In this document: positions 34,008-44,337 of the stretch, in pieces
Position numbering within the stretch: position 1 is the first letter of the stretch
How the letters are laid out: each line of letters starts with the position of its first letter
NCBI RefSeq assembly: GCF_004799405.1
Contig: NZ_SSMW01000070.1
Span: forward strand, 1 to 64,000
Length of the DNA: 64,000 nt
Origin: Bradyrhizobium sp.
Lineage (GTDB): Bacteria > Pseudomonadota > Alphaproteobacteria > Rhizobiales > Xanthobacteraceae
Direction: 5' to 3'
The notes under the pieces: generated by a model
Databases searched by the model: none
Told to the model about the DNA's origin: nothing
What the model saw: the letters and a program-made list of their open reading frames with translations, nothing else
Position numbers and translations under genes: made by a program

Positions 34008-34068
34008 CGGATGCCTCTCTCGGGCCAAACGCTACTGCAGCCAAAACTAAAACTACCTGCGCCAATCT

Positions 34069-34440
34069 TTACCTGCGCCAGGTTGCGCCGATCAGGAAAC
34101 CGAGGCCGAGCGCGATCCCGACGGTTGCCAGCGGACGCTGCGTTATGACGTCTTCCAGGGTTTCCTCGATCGAATAGGCGGCGTCCTGAGCTGCATCCAT
34201 CATGGCACCGCCGCGCTCGGACAAGTCATCCACCGCCGCATCGGCATTGGCGCGGACCTGCTTGTAGCCGCGGCGCGCCTGCTTCTGGGCGGTACCAGCG
34301 AATGAATTGAGCGCGTCGGTGATCTGGTCGGTCAGGGCTGAAATATCGTTTTTCACGGCTGTTACATCCTTTTCGAGGCGTTCATAGGTCGCTTTATCCG
34401 TCATGTTTCTCATTCCGATCTCGCCATCCGTGCTCGACAT
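34069..34440 (-). CDS. DUF883 (ElaB/YqjD-like) ribosome/membrane protein
   Basis: 123 residues from ATG 34440, with GGGAGC 5 bases before it; later ATGs at 34413 and 34404 also fit. A long amphipathic helix (YERLEKDVTAVKNDISALTD and on), then VGIALGLGFLIGATWRR, the hallmark C-terminal helix of ElaB/YqjD, which anchor to the inner membrane and, in E. coli, bind stalled ribosomes in stationary phase. Next to the holin-like gene. Confidence 0.8.
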   Translation of the reverse strand: MSSTDGEIGMRNMTDKATYERLEKDVTAVKNDISALTDQITDALNSFAGTAQKQARRGYKQVRANADAAVDDLSERGGAMMDAAQDAAYSIEETLEDVITQRPLATVGIALGLGFLIGATWRR

Positions 34441-34528
34441 CAAAAGCTCCCAGGTATCGAAATTGCGTAAGGCACAAACGCGCCGCATACCCCGAAGTTC
34501 CCGGCATGAAACCGGATTAGTCATTGGA

Positions 34529-35626
34529 TTAGTCTTGCGGCAGCTGCGGCGAATCGACCGGCAGCAGATGTTCCTTGAGAATGAGCGCGACGATCAGCAG
34601 TGGCGAGGAAAGAAAGCCGCCCATCGGTCCCCACAGCCAGGTCCAGAATGCCAGTGCCATGAACACGGCGAGCGCATTCAATTCCAGCCTGCGGCCGATG
34701 ATGGTCGGGGTGACAAAATGACCTTCGAGGAAAGTGACGCCGACAAACGCCAGGGCCGCGATCAGGCCGGCGCCGAGCGTGGAGAACGCGATCACGCCGA
34801 CCACCGTCAGAATCGCGAACATCGCGACCGGGCCGATGATCGGAAAGAAATTCAGCACCGTGGCCAGCGCGCCCAACCCGGCCGGATTGGGCATGCCGGT
34901 GATGGCGCAGATGATGCCGGTGGCGGCGCCGACGCCGAGATTGATCGCGGTCACCGTCAGCAAATAACCGCCGAGCTGCAGTTCGATCTCGTTGAGGATC
35001 CGCAAGGTGCGCAAACGCGCCGCATGGTCGGCGAAGGTCATGATCAGGCCGCGGCGAAGGTCCTTCCAGCTCGCGATGAACAGGATCAATGTTGCCAGGA
35101 ACAGCAGGAATTCGGTGAAAGTCGGCGACAGGAATTCGAGCGTGGGCTGCACCCATTCGAATTTCGGCATCTGGAACGGTGCGGCTGAAGCCGTGTCGCC
35201 GCCCAGCGTGCCCTGGAGTTGCTGCCACAGCGCCAGCGGGCGGTCGAAGATGTGCAGCTTGTCCCGCAGCAGCGATCCCAATTCGGGAAGGCGCGTGCTC
35301 CATTCCATCAGCGGCGAGGAGATCAGGCCGACGATGAATGCCGCGGCAGCGCCAGCCGCGGCCACGATCAAGACCGCCGACACCGCGCGCGGAATGCGAT
35401 GCCGCTCGAGCCAGCCGGCGGCCGGCGACAACATGGTGCCGACCACGAACGCCGTCACCACGGGAAGAAAGAAAGCCTTGGCGGCATAGAGCACGACGGC
35501 GACGCAGATCACCAGCAGCGCAACCAGCGCGAAGGCAACCACTTCGGCGCGGCGAATGACCGGCGGCTGTTCAACTTTACTGTCGGGCAAGGGCGAACCG
35601 GGCGCCTCGACGGGAAGGACGCGCAT
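34529..35626 (-). CDS. AI-2E family transporter
   Basis: 365 residues, about 8 transmembrane helices. The PerM/YhhQ-type pattern includes LSPAAGWLERHRIPRAVSAV, a long central periplasmic loop, then LRTLRILNEIELQLGGYLLT, GMPNPAGLGALATVLNFFPI and FVGVTFLEGHFVTPTIIGRR. Members export small molecules or ions; the exact substrate is unknown. Related proteins also act as Na+/H+ antiporters. Confidence 0.9.
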   Translation of the reverse strand: MRVLPVEAPGSPLPDSKVEQPPVIRRAEVVAFALVALLVICVAVVLYAAKAFFLPVVTAFVVGTMLSPAAGWLERHRIPRAVSAVLIVAAAGAAAAFIVGLISSPLMEWSTRLPELGSLLRDKLHIFDRPLALWQQLQGTLGGDTASAAPFQMPKFEWVQPTLEFLSPTFTEFLLFLATLILFIASWKDLRRGLIMTFADHAARLRTLRILNEIELQLGGYLLTVTAINLGVGAATGIICAITGMPNPAGLGALATVLNFFPIIGPVAMFAILTVVGVIAFSTLGAGLIAALAFVGVTFLEGHFVTPTIIGRRLELNALAVFMALAFWTWLWGPMGGFLSSPLLIVALILKEHLLPVDSPQLPQD

Positions 35627-35819
35627 TCACTCTCCCCCGCGCTACGAACCTCTGCACCACAACCCGCATAACCTCCAAAGGTTCCGTCGCGGAAACGTGA
35701 GGGGACCACCGGCTTGACAGAGTTCGTTCATCGCGAAGCGGCGGTGGAACCTTTGGCGCCTCGGTCGCGTTTGTTGTGCAGTCAGCATCCCGCGTGATGC
35801 GTATCGAACGGGGCAGGTC

Positions 35820-36623
35820 ATGACACAGGTTTTTAGTCAAAATCGCAGGTATTCACCGCGCGCGGGCCGCGCGCTGATCGTCGCCGGCACGCTGTTGCTG
35901 GCGCCCGTAATTCTCCCAAGCGGAGCTAGCGCACAGGCTCTCGGTTATGCCTCGGCGCCGCAAAATTACTTTCCCTCGGATAATATGGCGGTCGCGCCGG
36001 CCGAGCCGGCGCTGACCGATGAGGGAGATGGTTCGTCGAGCGTGCTGCCGGAGCGGCTGCGGCGGACGGTTGTCGCTTTCGACACTCGTGAAATGCCGGG
36101 CACGGTAATCATCGATACCGGCAATACCGCGCTTTACTATGTGCTCGGCCAGGGCCGCGCCATCCGCTACGGCGTCGGCGTCGGCCGTGAGGGTTTTACC
36201 TGGTCCGGCGTGCAGACCATCAGCCGCAAGGCGGAATGGCCGGACTGGCATCCGCCGGCGGAAATGATCGCGCGCCAGCCTTATCTGCCGCGGTTCATGG
36301 CCGGAGGCTCGGGTAACCCGCTGGGTGCGCGCGCGATGTATCTCGGCTCCAGCGAATATCGCATTCACGGCACCAACGATCCCTCGACGATCGGAAAATT
36401 CGTCTCCAGCGGCTGCATCCGGCTGACCAATGAAGATGTCGCCGACCTGTTCAGCCGCGTCGATATCGGCACCAGGGTCGTGGTGCTGCCGAAGAATGCG
36501 CCGCATATCGAGGCTAGAACCACGACCGGCATTCGCCCGGTAACGGCGCGATCGCGTCCCGTGGTGACCCCATCATCCCCGGGCCGCCAGGCCCTGAACC
36601 TTTCGGCCTCGTCGCTGTATTGA
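35820..36623 (+). CDS. L,D-transpeptidase (YkuD family)
   Basis: 267 residues. A basic start and hydrophobic signal (ALIVAGTLLLAPVILP), then the catalytic YkuD domain with HGTNDPSTIGKF and SSGCIRLTNEDV (His and Cys catalytic). TVIIDTGNTALYYVLGQGR begins the fold. It crosslinks peptidoglycan 3-3 or attaches proteins, in the periplasm. A Pro/Arg-rich tail follows. TTG/ATG choices downstream do not alter the domain. Confidence 0.92.
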   Translation: MTQVFSQNRRYSPRAGRALIVAGTLLLAPVILPSGASAQALGYASAPQNYFPSDNMAVAPAEPALTDEGDGSSSVLPERLRRTVVAFDTREMPGTVIIDTGNTALYYVLGQGRAIRYGVGVGREGFTWSGVQTISRKAEWPDWHPPAEMIARQPYLPRFMAGGSGNPLGARAMYLGSSEYRIHGTNDPSTIGKFVSSGCIRLTNEDVADLFSRVDIGTRVVVLPKNAPHIEARTTTGIRPVTARSRPVVTPSSPGRQALNLSASSLY

Positions 36624-36649
36624 AGGTTGCGGATTCTGCGGAGGCGAAC

Positions 36650-37306
36650 ATGAACAGGAGATCATCCAGGCGGATAGCGTTGGGCGCGGCGATGGCGCTG
36701 GGCGCGCTGACGATCGCTCCCGCCGCGCAAGCCGGGGACTTTCTCTCCACCCTGTTCGGGGCGTTCGGAGTTCGGCGGCCCGAGCCGCCGCCTTCGATGC
36801 CGCTGCCGTTTGCCAGCGAAGGCAACCCGTTCGCGCCGCAAACTGACGCGCGTCCGCGCGCGGCCTATTCCGGCGGCGGCCAGGCCTATTGCGTGCGCAC
36901 CTGCGACGGGCGCTATTTCCCGATATCGGCATCCGCCGGGGAGAGCCGGGCGGCCTCCTGCAACAGTTTTTGCCCGGCCAGCGAAACCAAGGTGGTCTAC
37001 GGCAGCAATATCGACCGCGCCGCAACGGAGGCCGGAAAGCCTTATTCCGAACTGCCGAATGCATTTCGTTATCGTAACGAGTTGGTTGCGGGATGCACCT
37101 GCAACGGCAAGGACCAGCTCGGTCTGGCGCCGGTCAAAATCGAGAACGACCCGACCTTGCGCAAGGGCGACATCGTCGCCGAGCCCGGTGGCCTGATGGT
37201 CGCCGGCCGCGCCCCCGACAAGCGCGGCGCGTCGCTGAATTTCTCGCCGGTCCCGGAATCGGTGCGCGCGCGCTATCAGCACGCGCCGGTGGTTGCCGCG
37301 GAGTGA
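36650..37306 (+). CDS. DUF2865 domain-containing protein
   Basis: 218 residues from ATG 36650, with GGAGGCG 4 bases upstream. Signal MALGALTIAPAAQA-GDF. The DUF2865 core has CVRTCDGRYFPIS, CNSFCPASETKVVYGS and CTCNGKDQLG, with six Cys for disulfides. Periplasmic, function unknown; it follows the L,D-transpeptidase by 26 bases and may be co-transcribed with it, hinting at the cell wall. Confidence 0.9.
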   Translation: MNRRSSRRIALGAAMALGALTIAPAAQAGDFLSTLFGAFGVRRPEPPPSMPLPFASEGNPFAPQTDARPRAAYSGGGQAYCVRTCDGRYFPISASAGESRAASCNSFCPASETKVVYGSNIDRAATEAGKPYSELPNAFRYRNELVAGCTCNGKDQLGLAPVKIENDPTLRKGDIVAEPGGLMVAGRAPDKRGASLNFSPVPESVRARYQHAPVVAAE

Positions 37307-37425
37307 GATGCTGAATAGCCGGGGAAATCAGCCCGACGATGGTGCTTCCGCGCTGGACCAAACAACCTGTTGCGCGTTAAGGGTGAAAGCGCTGTGACTT
37401 TCACGATATTTTCGGGGGAATTCCG

Positions 37426-37581
37426 ATGCTGGTGGGTGCGCTGATAACATTTCTCGTCGTTATCCTCATTCTCTACCTGATCAACCTATTGCCGCTCGAC
37501 GGCCGCGCCAAGCAAATCGCCCGCGTGGTGGTGATCATCCTTGGGGTGATTTCACTGCTGAAATCCATCGCGGTGTTTTGA
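37426..37581 (+). CDS. Small Thivi_2564-like membrane protein
   Basis: 51 residues from ATG 37426 with GGGGGA upstream. Two helices: LITFLVVILILYLINLLPLD and IARVVVIILGVISLLKSIAV, separated by the short loop DGRAKQ. The LINLLPLDGR motif matches the Thivi_2564 family. Two-helix inner-membrane protein of unknown function. Confidence 0.7.
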   Translation: MLVGALITFLVVILILYLINLLPLDGRAKQIARVVVIILGVISLLKSIAVF

Positions 37582-37599
37582 CGGGCAGCTATTCGCGTT

Positions 37600-39762
37600 T
37601 TATCCCGCAGCCTTGGCTTCCCGGCGCCGCGCGGTGAGGATGTATTCGGTGTAGCCGTTCGGCTGCTCGCGTCCCCGGAAGATTAAGTCGCAGGCGGCCT
37701 TGAAGGCGATGCCGTTGAAGCCGGGCGCCATCGGGCGATAGAGCGGATCGCCCTCGTTCTGCTTGTCCACGACTTCGGCCATGCGCTTGAGCGATTCCAT
37801 CACTTGCTCCCTGGTGATGACGCCCTGATGCAGCCAGTTCGCCAGATGCTGGCTCGAGATGCGCAAAGTGGCGCGGTCTTCCATCAGGCCGACGTCGTGG
37901 ATGTCGGGCACCTTGGAGCAGCCGACGCCCTGATCGATCCAGCGCACGACATAGCCGAGAATGCCCTGGCAGTTGTTGTCGATCTCCTGCCGCACATCGT
38001 CGGGCGCCCAGTTCGATTGCGACACCGGAATGGTGAGGATATCCGCAAGTTTGGCGCGCGGGCCGCCCTTAGCCAGTTCCTGCTGCCGCGCCAGCACGTT
38101 GACCTGGTGATAGTGCAGCGCGTGCAGCGTCGCTGCGGTCGGTGAAGGCACCCAGGCGGTGGTGGCGCCGGCCTTCGGGTGCGCGATCTTCTGCGCCAGC
38201 ATGTCCGCCATCTTGTCCGGGGCGGCCCACATGCCCTTGCCGATCTGGGCATGGCCGGGCAATCCGTCGATCAGTCCGATGTCGACGTTCCAGTCCTCAT
38301 AGGCCTTGATCCAGGGCTGCGCCTTCATCTCATCCTTGCGGATCATCGGGCCCGCTTCCATCGAGGTGTGGATTTCGTCGCCGGTCCGGTCGAGGAAGCC
38401 GGTGTTGATAAAACAGATCCGCTTCAACGCGTTCTGGATGCAGGCCTTGAGGTTGACCGTGGTTCGGCGCTCCTCGTCCATGATGCCGATCTTCATGGTG
38501 TTGTCGGGCAGCGACAGCATGTTCTCGACCCGGGCGAATATCTCGCAGGTCAGCGCCACCTCGTCGGGGCCGTGCATCTTCGGCTTGACGATATAGATCG
38601 ATCCGGTGCGGCTGTTGCGGGTCTTTGAGCCGCACCTGAGATCGTGGATCGCGAGCAATCCCGCGACCGCGGCATCGAGAATGCCTTCCGGAATTTCCTC
38701 GCCGCCAGGGTCGAGCACGGCGTCGGTGAACATGTGATGGCCGACATTGCGCATCAACAGCAGGCTGCGGCCATGCAGCCTGATCTGGTTGCCGTCCGGC
38801 GAGGTGTAGACCCGGTCGGGATTGAGCGCGCGCTTGAGCGTCTTGCCGCCCTTCTCGAAATCGGCCGACAGCGTGCCGTTCATCAGGCCCAGCGTGTTGC
38901 GATAGATCAGCACCTTGTCCTCGGCATCGACGGCAGCGACGCTGTCTTCCATGTCGAGGATGGTGCTGACCGCCGATTCCAGGATGATGTCGGCGACCCC
39001 GGCCGGATCGTCCTTGCCGATCATGCGGCTGCGATCGATCTGGATCTCGATATGCATGCCGTTGTTGACGAGCAGGATCGCGGTCGGTGCGGCCGCATCG
39101 CCCTTATAGCCGGCGAACTGCTCGTTCGATTTCAGCGCGGTGGCGTTGCCGCTCAGCTTGACGGCGAGCTGGCCGGCGATGACGCCGTAGGAGATGACAT
39201 CGGTGTGGCTACCGGTCGCCAGCGGCACAGCCAGATCGAGAAAGGTCTTTGCCTTCGCGACCACCTTGGCGCCACGGGCCTTGTTGAAGCCCTTGCCGTC
39301 TTCGCCGGCCTCGTGCGGGATCGCATCGGTGCCGTAAAATGCATCGTACAGGCTGCCCCAGCGCGCATTGGCGGCGTTCAGCGCGTAACGCGCGTTGGTG
39401 AGAGGCACCACCAGTTGCGGTCCGCAGATCCTGCCGATCTCTTCGTCGACGTTCGATGTCTCGACCTCTTGGGTCGCCGGCTCCGGCAGCAGGTAGCCGA
39501 TCTCCTTCAGGAACGCCGTGTATGCATTCATGTCGAACGGCTTGCCCTTGTGGGCGCGGTGCCAGCCGTCGATTTTCGATTGCAGAGCGTCGCGCACCGC
39601 GAGCAGTTCGCGGTTTTTCGGCCCCAATTCCCTGACAATGGCGGCGAGCCCCGCCCAGAATGCGTCCGGCGAAATTCCGGTCTTGGGCGTGGCCTCGTTG
39701 GCGATAAAATCGAACAGAACGGGAGCGATCTTCAGTCCGTGGGCGTCGATACGATTCATCAT
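37600..39762 (-). CDS. glcB: Malate synthase G
   Basis: 720 residues, the usual length. It condenses glyoxylate with acetyl-CoA to malate, the second step of the glyoxylate bypass and of glycolate use. Family motifs: [68 protein letters not shown] and [23 protein letters not shown] 39762 is the start. No isocitrate lyase is nearby, so it is a stand-alone core gene. Confidence 0.97.
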   Translation of the reverse strand: MMNRIDAHGLKIAPVLFDFIANEATPKTGISPDAFWAGLAAIVRELGPKNRELLAVRDALQSKIDGWHRAHKGKPFDMNAYTAFLKEIGYLLPEPATQEVETSNVDEEIGRICGPQLVVPLTNARYALNAANARWGSLYDAFYGTDAIPHEAGEDGKGFNKARGAKVVAKAKTFLDLAVPLATGSHTDVISYGVIAGQLAVKLSGNATALKSNEQFAGYKGDAAAPTAILLVNNGMHIEIQIDRSRMIGKDDPAGVADIILESAVSTILDMEDSVAAVDAEDKVLIYRNTLGLMNGTLSADFEKGGKTLKRALNPDRVYTSPDGNQIRLHGRSLLLMRNVGHHMFTDAVLDPGGEEIPEGILDAAVAGLLAIHDLRCGSKTRNSRTGSIYIVKPKMHGPDEVALTCEIFARVENMLSLPDNTMKIGIMDEERRTTVNLKACIQNALKRICFINTGFLDRTGDEIHTSMEAGPMIRKDEMKAQPWIKAYEDWNVDIGLIDGLPGHAQIGKGMWAAPDKMADMLAQKIAHPKAGATTAWVPSPTAATLHALHYHQVNVLARQQELAKGGPRAKLADILTIPVSQSNWAPDDVRQEIDNNCQGILGYVVRWIDQGVGCSKVPDIHDVGLMEDRATLRISSQHLANWLHQGVITREQVMESLKRMAEVVDKQNEGDPLYRPMAPGFNGIAFKAACDLIFRGREQPNGYTEYILTARRREAKAAG

Positions 39763-40270
39763 AAAACTTTCGTCAGAAGGCGATCACATGCGGTTTTCAC
39801 TGCAAAAACAAAGAGCGCCGCAAGGGCGGCGTTCGCGGTCCTTTTAGCGTCAAAGCCGGTGCCAAGAGAAGGCCTTTTGCAAGCCCTGATTGCGCAAACA
39901 ATGGCCGCCGGATGGCTCAGTTATCGGCAGCGAAGTCGACCGGTTCGTCGAACACAACGCCTGATTTTATCAGCATCTGCATGGTCTCGGCGGTCGCTTC
40001 GCCAACCCGGCGCGTTGAATCATCGATCGTGAACTCGCGCGGTCGGCGATTGGCAACCGTTGTTGCTCGGCGTGACCTGCGCCAACGCCGCAAGCCCTCA
40101 ATCGGTTCTGTCGGCTGCAAGATGCATCTCTGCCGCTTGGTGTTTGAGGGCAAAAATTCTATAGTTGCAGCGCAATAAGAAAGAAATACTTTTCTATTTG
40201 TAGGTCTGGATTGCGGTATATATAGAAAATAATTCTAGTCAACCCGGAAAGCCGGGGCAGCGAGTGTCGA
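39763..40270. other. Intergenic region before cysG with AT-rich palindromes
   Basis: The region between malate synthase and cysG is mostly non-coding. On the minus strand a weak frame (39917-40153, 78 residues, ending VVFDEPVDFAADN) could be a small protein but is unsupported. Close to cysG the DNA turns AT-rich and holds AGAAA-TACT-TTTCT (40182-40195) and TAGAA-AATAA-TTCTA (40223-40237), candidate operators for the siroheme operon. Confidence 0.4.
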
Positions 40271-41707
40271 ATGCGATTCCTGCCGGTGTTTCTCGATCTT
40301 CAGGCCGGTCCGATCATGCTTGCAGGGCGTGGCGAGTTGGCGCTGGCGAAGTTGCGCCTGCTGCTGGCGGCGGGTGCGCGCATTCGCTGGTTCGCGACCG
40401 ATGGCCATCATGACGTCGGCGGTATCGACGCCACTGATCTGGCGCGGATCGAGTTTGGCGAAGGAGATCCGCTGGTGGCGGATCTGCGTGGCGTGATTGC
40501 AATCCTGTGTGCGGGCGCAGGCGATATCGGGATTGCGATGTCGGTGCGGGCAAGATCGGTCGGCCTGCCCGTCAATGTGATGGATGACCCGTCGCATTCG
40601 ACCTTCATTTTTCCGGCCATCGTCGACCGCGGCGATGTCGTGGTGGCGGTCGGTACCGGCGGCGCCTCGCCGGTGGTGGCGCGCCGCGTGCGCGAGCGCA
40701 TCGAAGCTGTGCTGCCGGCGCGGATCGGCGATCTCGCCGCGTTCATCGGCCGCTGGCGCAAACCGATCCACGGCCGCATTCCGCAGTTTCCGCTGCGTCG
40801 CCGTTTCTGGGAACGCTTGGTCGATGGCCCGATTGGCGCGCTGGTTCTTGCCGGCCGCAGCGATGAAGCGGAAAAAGCCTTGAGGGCTATTTCCGATCCA
40901 TCTGCCTTTGCCGGCGCGCAAGGGTCAAGTCAGCTCGAAGGGCAGGTAACGCTGGTCGGCGCCGGTCCGGGCGATCCGGATTTGCTCACGATCAAGGCGC
41001 TGCGCGCTTTGCAGGATGCCGACGTTATTTTTTACGACGAACTGGTTTCGCCCGAGATTCTCGATCGCGCGCGCCGCGATGCCGCGCGCGTGCCGGTCGG
41101 CCGTCGCGTCGGCAAGCCCGGCATCGGCCAGGACGCGATCAACAAATTGCTGATCGAGGCGGCGAAGTCGGGACAGCGCGCGGTGCGCCTCAAGGGCGGC
41201 GATCCCTTCGTGTTCGGCCGCGGCGGCGAGGAAGTCGAAGCGTTGCGTGCGGCCGGCGTCGCCTATTCGGTGGTGCCGGGAATTACCGCGGGGCTCGGCG
41301 CCGCTGCGCAATTCGAAGTGCCGCTGACCTTCCGTCGCGAGGCGCTGCGCATCACCTTCCTGACCGCACACAAGGCCAGGGACGCCGGGAACGTCGACTG
41401 GTCGGTGCTGACCGACCGCAGGATGACCGTGGTCGTCTACATGGGCATGACCGCGGCGCCGTCGATCCGCGCCGGTCTGCTGGCGGCGGGACGTTTCCCG
41501 CAAACGCCGGTCGGCGTGTTTGCCCGGGTGACGCGGCCCGACGCCCAGGCGGTGGTCGGAACGCTGGATGAACTGCCGGCGCTGATCCGGAAGATCGACG
41601 GCGGTCCCGCCATTCTCATCATCGGCGACGTGGTCGCGCGTTCCGCGCCGTGGCGCCATCAGAACCTCAATCATGTGATCTCAGAACTGCTGGAAGCTGC
41701 CGAATGA
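40271..41707 (+). CDS. cysG: Siroheme synthase (fused CysG)
   Basis: 478 residues. N-terminal precorrin-2 dehydrogenase/ferrochelatase domain (about 1-220): GPIMLAGRGELALAKLRLLL (NAD site) and DPSHSTFIFPAIVDRGDVVV then GTGGASPVVARRVRE. C-terminal uroporphyrinogen-III C-methyltransferase (about 230-470): VTLVGAGPGDPDLLTIKALR, then AVRLKGGDPFVFGRGGEEVE and VPGITAGLGAAAQFEVPLT. Makes siroheme for the sulfite reductase two genes later. Its stop overlaps the DUF2849 start (ATGA). Confidence 0.96.
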   Translation: MRFLPVFLDLQAGPIMLAGRGELALAKLRLLLAAGARIRWFATDGHHDVGGIDATDLARIEFGEGDPLVADLRGVIAILCAGAGDIGIAMSVRARSVGLPVNVMDDPSHSTFIFPAIVDRGDVVVAVGTGGASPVVARRVRERIEAVLPARIGDLAAFIGRWRKPIHGRIPQFPLRRRFWERLVDGPIGALVLAGRSDEAEKALRAISDPSAFAGAQGSSQLEGQVTLVGAGPGDPDLLTIKALRALQDADVIFYDELVSPEILDRARRDAARVPVGRRVGKPGIGQDAINKLLIEAAKSGQRAVRLKGGDPFVFGRGGEEVEALRAAGVAYSVVPGITAGLGAAAQFEVPLTFRREALRITFLTAHKARDAGNVDWSVLTDRRMTVVVYMGMTAAPSIRAGLLAAGRFPQTPVGVFARVTRPDAQAVVGTLDELPALIRKIDGGPAILIIGDVVARSAPWRHQNLNHVISELLEAAE

Positions 41708-42021
41708 CCTCTCCGCTCGAACAGAAGAAAATCAGGATCGCCGGTCCGTCTGTGGTGACCGCCAACCGCACCTGGGATGGTGTGGTGATCTACCGCTCCC
41801 CGCAGCACGGCTGGTCGGTCGAACTGTCGGATGCGGCGATCGTTCGTACCTCCGACGAAGCCCGCGCACTGTTGGCCGAATCGGCGGCCGACGATGTCGG
41901 CGCAATCGGCGCCTATATCGCGCCGGTCGAAATCAGTGACACCGGCAAGATCAAGCCCGGCAACCTGCGCGAACGCATCCGTTCCAAGGGCATCACCATC
42001 GATCTGCCGGTTCCGGCATAA
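41704..42021 (+). CDS. DUF2849 protein
   Basis: 105 residues starting in the ATGA overlap with cysG. YRSPQHGWSVELSDAAIVRT and EARALLAESAADD are the family core. Always seen between cysG and the sulfite/nitrite reductase in Rhizobiales; probably an accessory in sulfite reduction, though not shown. Confidence 0.85.
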   Translation: MTSPLEQKKIRIAGPSVVTANRTWDGVVIYRSPQHGWSVELSDAAIVRTSDEARALLAESAADDVGAIGAYIAPVEISDTGKIKPGNLRERIRSKGITIDLPVPA

Positions 42022-42033
42022 GGCCACCCGCTC

Positions 42034-43689
42034 ATGTACGCATACGACGAACTCGACCGCACGCTGATCAACGAACGCGTTTCGGAATTTCGCGACCAGG
42101 TGAAACGCCGGCTCTCCGGCGAACTCACCGAGGACGAATTCAAGATGCTGCGGTTGCAGAACGGCGTCTATCTGCAACTGCACGCCTATATGCTCCGGGT
42201 CGCGATTCCCTACGGCACGCTGTCGTCGAAGCAATTGCGCCGCCTGGCGCATGTCGCGCGCCGCTACGATCGCGGCTATGGGCATTTCACCACCCGGCAG
42301 AACATCCAGTTCAACTGGATCAAGCTCGCCGAATTGCCGGACGCGCTGGCCGATCTTGCCGAGGTCGGCATCCACGCCATGCAGACCTCGGGCAATAACA
42401 CCCGCAACGTCACCTCGGATCAATGGGCTGGCGTGGCGCCCGGCGAGATCGAGGATCCCCGTATCTGGTCCGAACTGTTGCGGCAATACACCACGCTGCA
42501 CCCGGAATTCTCGTTCCTGCCGCGCAAATTCAAGTTCGCGATCACAGCCTCTGCGCACGATCGCGCCGCGATCAAGGTCCACGACATCGGCCTGCGCCTG
42601 CACAAGAACGCCGAAGGCGAAACCGGCTTCGAGGTGCTGGTCGGCGGCGGCCTCGGCCGTACCCCGTTCATCGGCAAAACCATAAAACCGTTCGTGCCGG
42701 GCCGCGATCTCCTGAGCTACGTCGAGGCGATCCTGCGCGTCTACAATCAGTACGGCCGCCGCGACAACATCTACAAGGCCCGCATCAAGATCCTGGTGCA
42801 CGAGCTCGGTATCGAGAAATTTGCGCAGGAAGTCGAGCAGGAGTGGCTGGCGACGCGCGACAGCGCGTTGACGCTGGACGACGCCGTGGTCGAGGAAATC
42901 CGCTCGCGCTTCACCTATCCGGCTTACGAAAAACTGCCGCATATGCCGGACGAGTTGAAGAAAGCGGCGCACGACCCTGATTTCGAGACGTGGCGCAAGA
43001 ACTCGGTAGCACCGCACAAAGTGCCGGGTTATGCGATCGTGACGCTGTCGCTCAAGCCGGTAGGCGGACCGCCCGGCGACGCCACCGCCGACCAGATGGA
43101 CGCGGTCGCCGATCTGGCCGACAAATATTCGTTCGGCGAAATCCGTGTCGGCCACGAGCAGAATCTCGCGCTGCCGCATGTCGCACGGCGCGACCTGCCG
43201 GTGCTGTGGCGGGCGCTGGACAAAGTCGGCCTGGCGACGCCGAACGTCAATCTGGTCACGGATATCATCGCCTGCCCCGGGCTGGATTATTGTTCGCTGG
43301 CCAATGCGCGCTCGATACCGATCGCGCAGGAATTGACGCGGCGCTTTGCCAATCACGATACCGCCAACCTGATCGGCAGGCTGCACGTCAACATTTCCGG
43401 CTGCATCAACGCCTGCGGCCATCATCACGTCGGCCATATCGGCATTCTCGGCGTCGAGAAGAACGGCGAGGAATTCTATCAGATCACGATCGGCGGTCGT
43501 GCCGACGAACATGCCGCGGTCGGCACCCTGATCGGGCCCGCGGTGCCCTATGGCGAGGTCGCCGACGTGGTCGAGGATATTGTCGAGGCCTATCTGGCGC
43601 TACGCGAGCGCCCGGACGAGCTTTTCATTGACGCCGTCAAACGGCTTGGCGTCGAACCCTTCAGGGAGCGGGTCTATGCCACTCGTTAA
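42034..43689 (+). CDS. cysI: Nitrite/sulfite reductase (assimilatory, siroheme)
   Basis: 551 residues. Two ferredoxin-like halves: GTLSSKQLRRLAHVARRYDR and GYGHFTTRQNIQFNWIKLAE bind siroheme, and the C-terminal Cys set C-PGLDY-C-SLA and SGCINACGHHH holds the [4Fe-4S] cluster bridged to siroheme. Reduces sulfite to sulfide in cysteine synthesis. The operon (siroheme synthase upstream, DUF934 downstream) favours sulfite over nitrite. Its end overlaps the DUF934 gene by 14 bases. Confidence 0.93.
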   Translation: MYAYDELDRTLINERVSEFRDQVKRRLSGELTEDEFKMLRLQNGVYLQLHAYMLRVAIPYGTLSSKQLRRLAHVARRYDRGYGHFTTRQNIQFNWIKLAELPDALADLAEVGIHAMQTSGNNTRNVTSDQWAGVAPGEIEDPRIWSELLRQYTTLHPEFSFLPRKFKFAITASAHDRAAIKVHDIGLRLHKNAEGETGFEVLVGGGLGRTPFIGKTIKPFVPGRDLLSYVEAILRVYNQYGRRDNIYKARIKILVHELGIEKFAQEVEQEWLATRDSALTLDDAVVEEIRSRFTYPAYEKLPHMPDELKKAAHDPDFETWRKNSVAPHKVPGYAIVTLSLKPVGGPPGDATADQMDAVADLADKYSFGEIRVGHEQNLALPHVARRDLPVLWRALDKVGLATPNVNLVTDIIACPGLDYCSLANARSIPIAQELTRRFANHDTANLIGRLHVNISGCINACGHHHVGHIGILGVEKNGEEFYQITIGGRADEHAAVGTLIGPAVPYGEVADVVEDIVEAYLALRERPDELFIDAVKRLGVEPFRERVYATR

Positions 43690-44191
43690 AAACGGAAAAA
43701 TCGCCACCGACACGTTCGTCCGCGTGGCGGACGACGATCCGCTTCCGGGCGATGGCGCCATCCTGATTTCCGCGGCGCGATTTCTTGAAGATACGGAGGC
43801 CGTTTCGCGCCGTCTCGGAAAGACCGGCGTGATCTGGCCGAACAACCGCGATGTCGACGATCTGGTGCCGTATCTTGACCGGCTCGCGGCGGTGGCTCTG
43901 GTGTTTCCGACCTTCCGCGACGGCCGCGCCTACAGCCAGGCGCGTCTGTTGCGGGAGCGCCACGGCTATCGCGGCGAACTGCGCGCCACCGGGCAGGTAT
44001 TGCGCGACCAGTTCATGTTCATGCTGCGCGCCGGGTTCGACGCGTTCGAAGTGAAGAAGGAAAGCGATGCGGTGGCGTTCACCAGTACCGCCAAACGCTA
44101 CTCGGTGTTCTACCAGCCAACGGGCGATGGCCGCGTCACCGCGCTGCATCGGCGGATGCAGCAGCGCCATTCGGAGAGTGCCGGCCGGTAA
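43676..44191 (+). CDS. DUF934 protein (oxidoreductase accessory)
   Basis: 171 residues from ATG 43676. Features: GAILISAARFLEDTEAVSRR, IWPNNRDVDDLVPYLDRLAA and FPTFRDGRAYSQARLLRERH then GELRATGQVLRDQFMFMLRA. It is the last gene of the sulfite-reduction operon. Often called an oxidoreductase, but its chemistry is unproven. Confidence 0.9.
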   Translation: MPLVKNGKIATDTFVRVADDDPLPGDGAILISAARFLEDTEAVSRRLGKTGVIWPNNRDVDDLVPYLDRLAAVALVFPTFRDGRAYSQARLLRERHGYRGELRATGQVLRDQFMFMLRAGFDAFEVKKESDAVAFTSTAKRYSVFYQPTGDGRVTALHRRMQQRHSESAGR

Positions 44192-44337
44192 ATGTCTTCG
44201 CCCATCCGGGCGGACCTCGCCAAATCCTCAGGCTGCGGTTCGTTGCGCGCCTTGGAATGACGGTCGAATCTAGCCCCGCGTTCACCATTCAGCCACGGTT
44301 GGTATGCAACAACCACCTGTCATTTTGGGGGCGAATC

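Noticed and set aside
38644..40032. 462-residue frame opposite malate synthase
   Set aside because: Shadow of glcB; composition is Arg/Asp/Val-rich without domain signs.
41671..43512. 613-residue open frame antisense to the sulfite reductase genes
   Set aside because: It mirrors cysI and DUF2849, which have clear motifs on the other strand; high GC keeps the antisense frame open.
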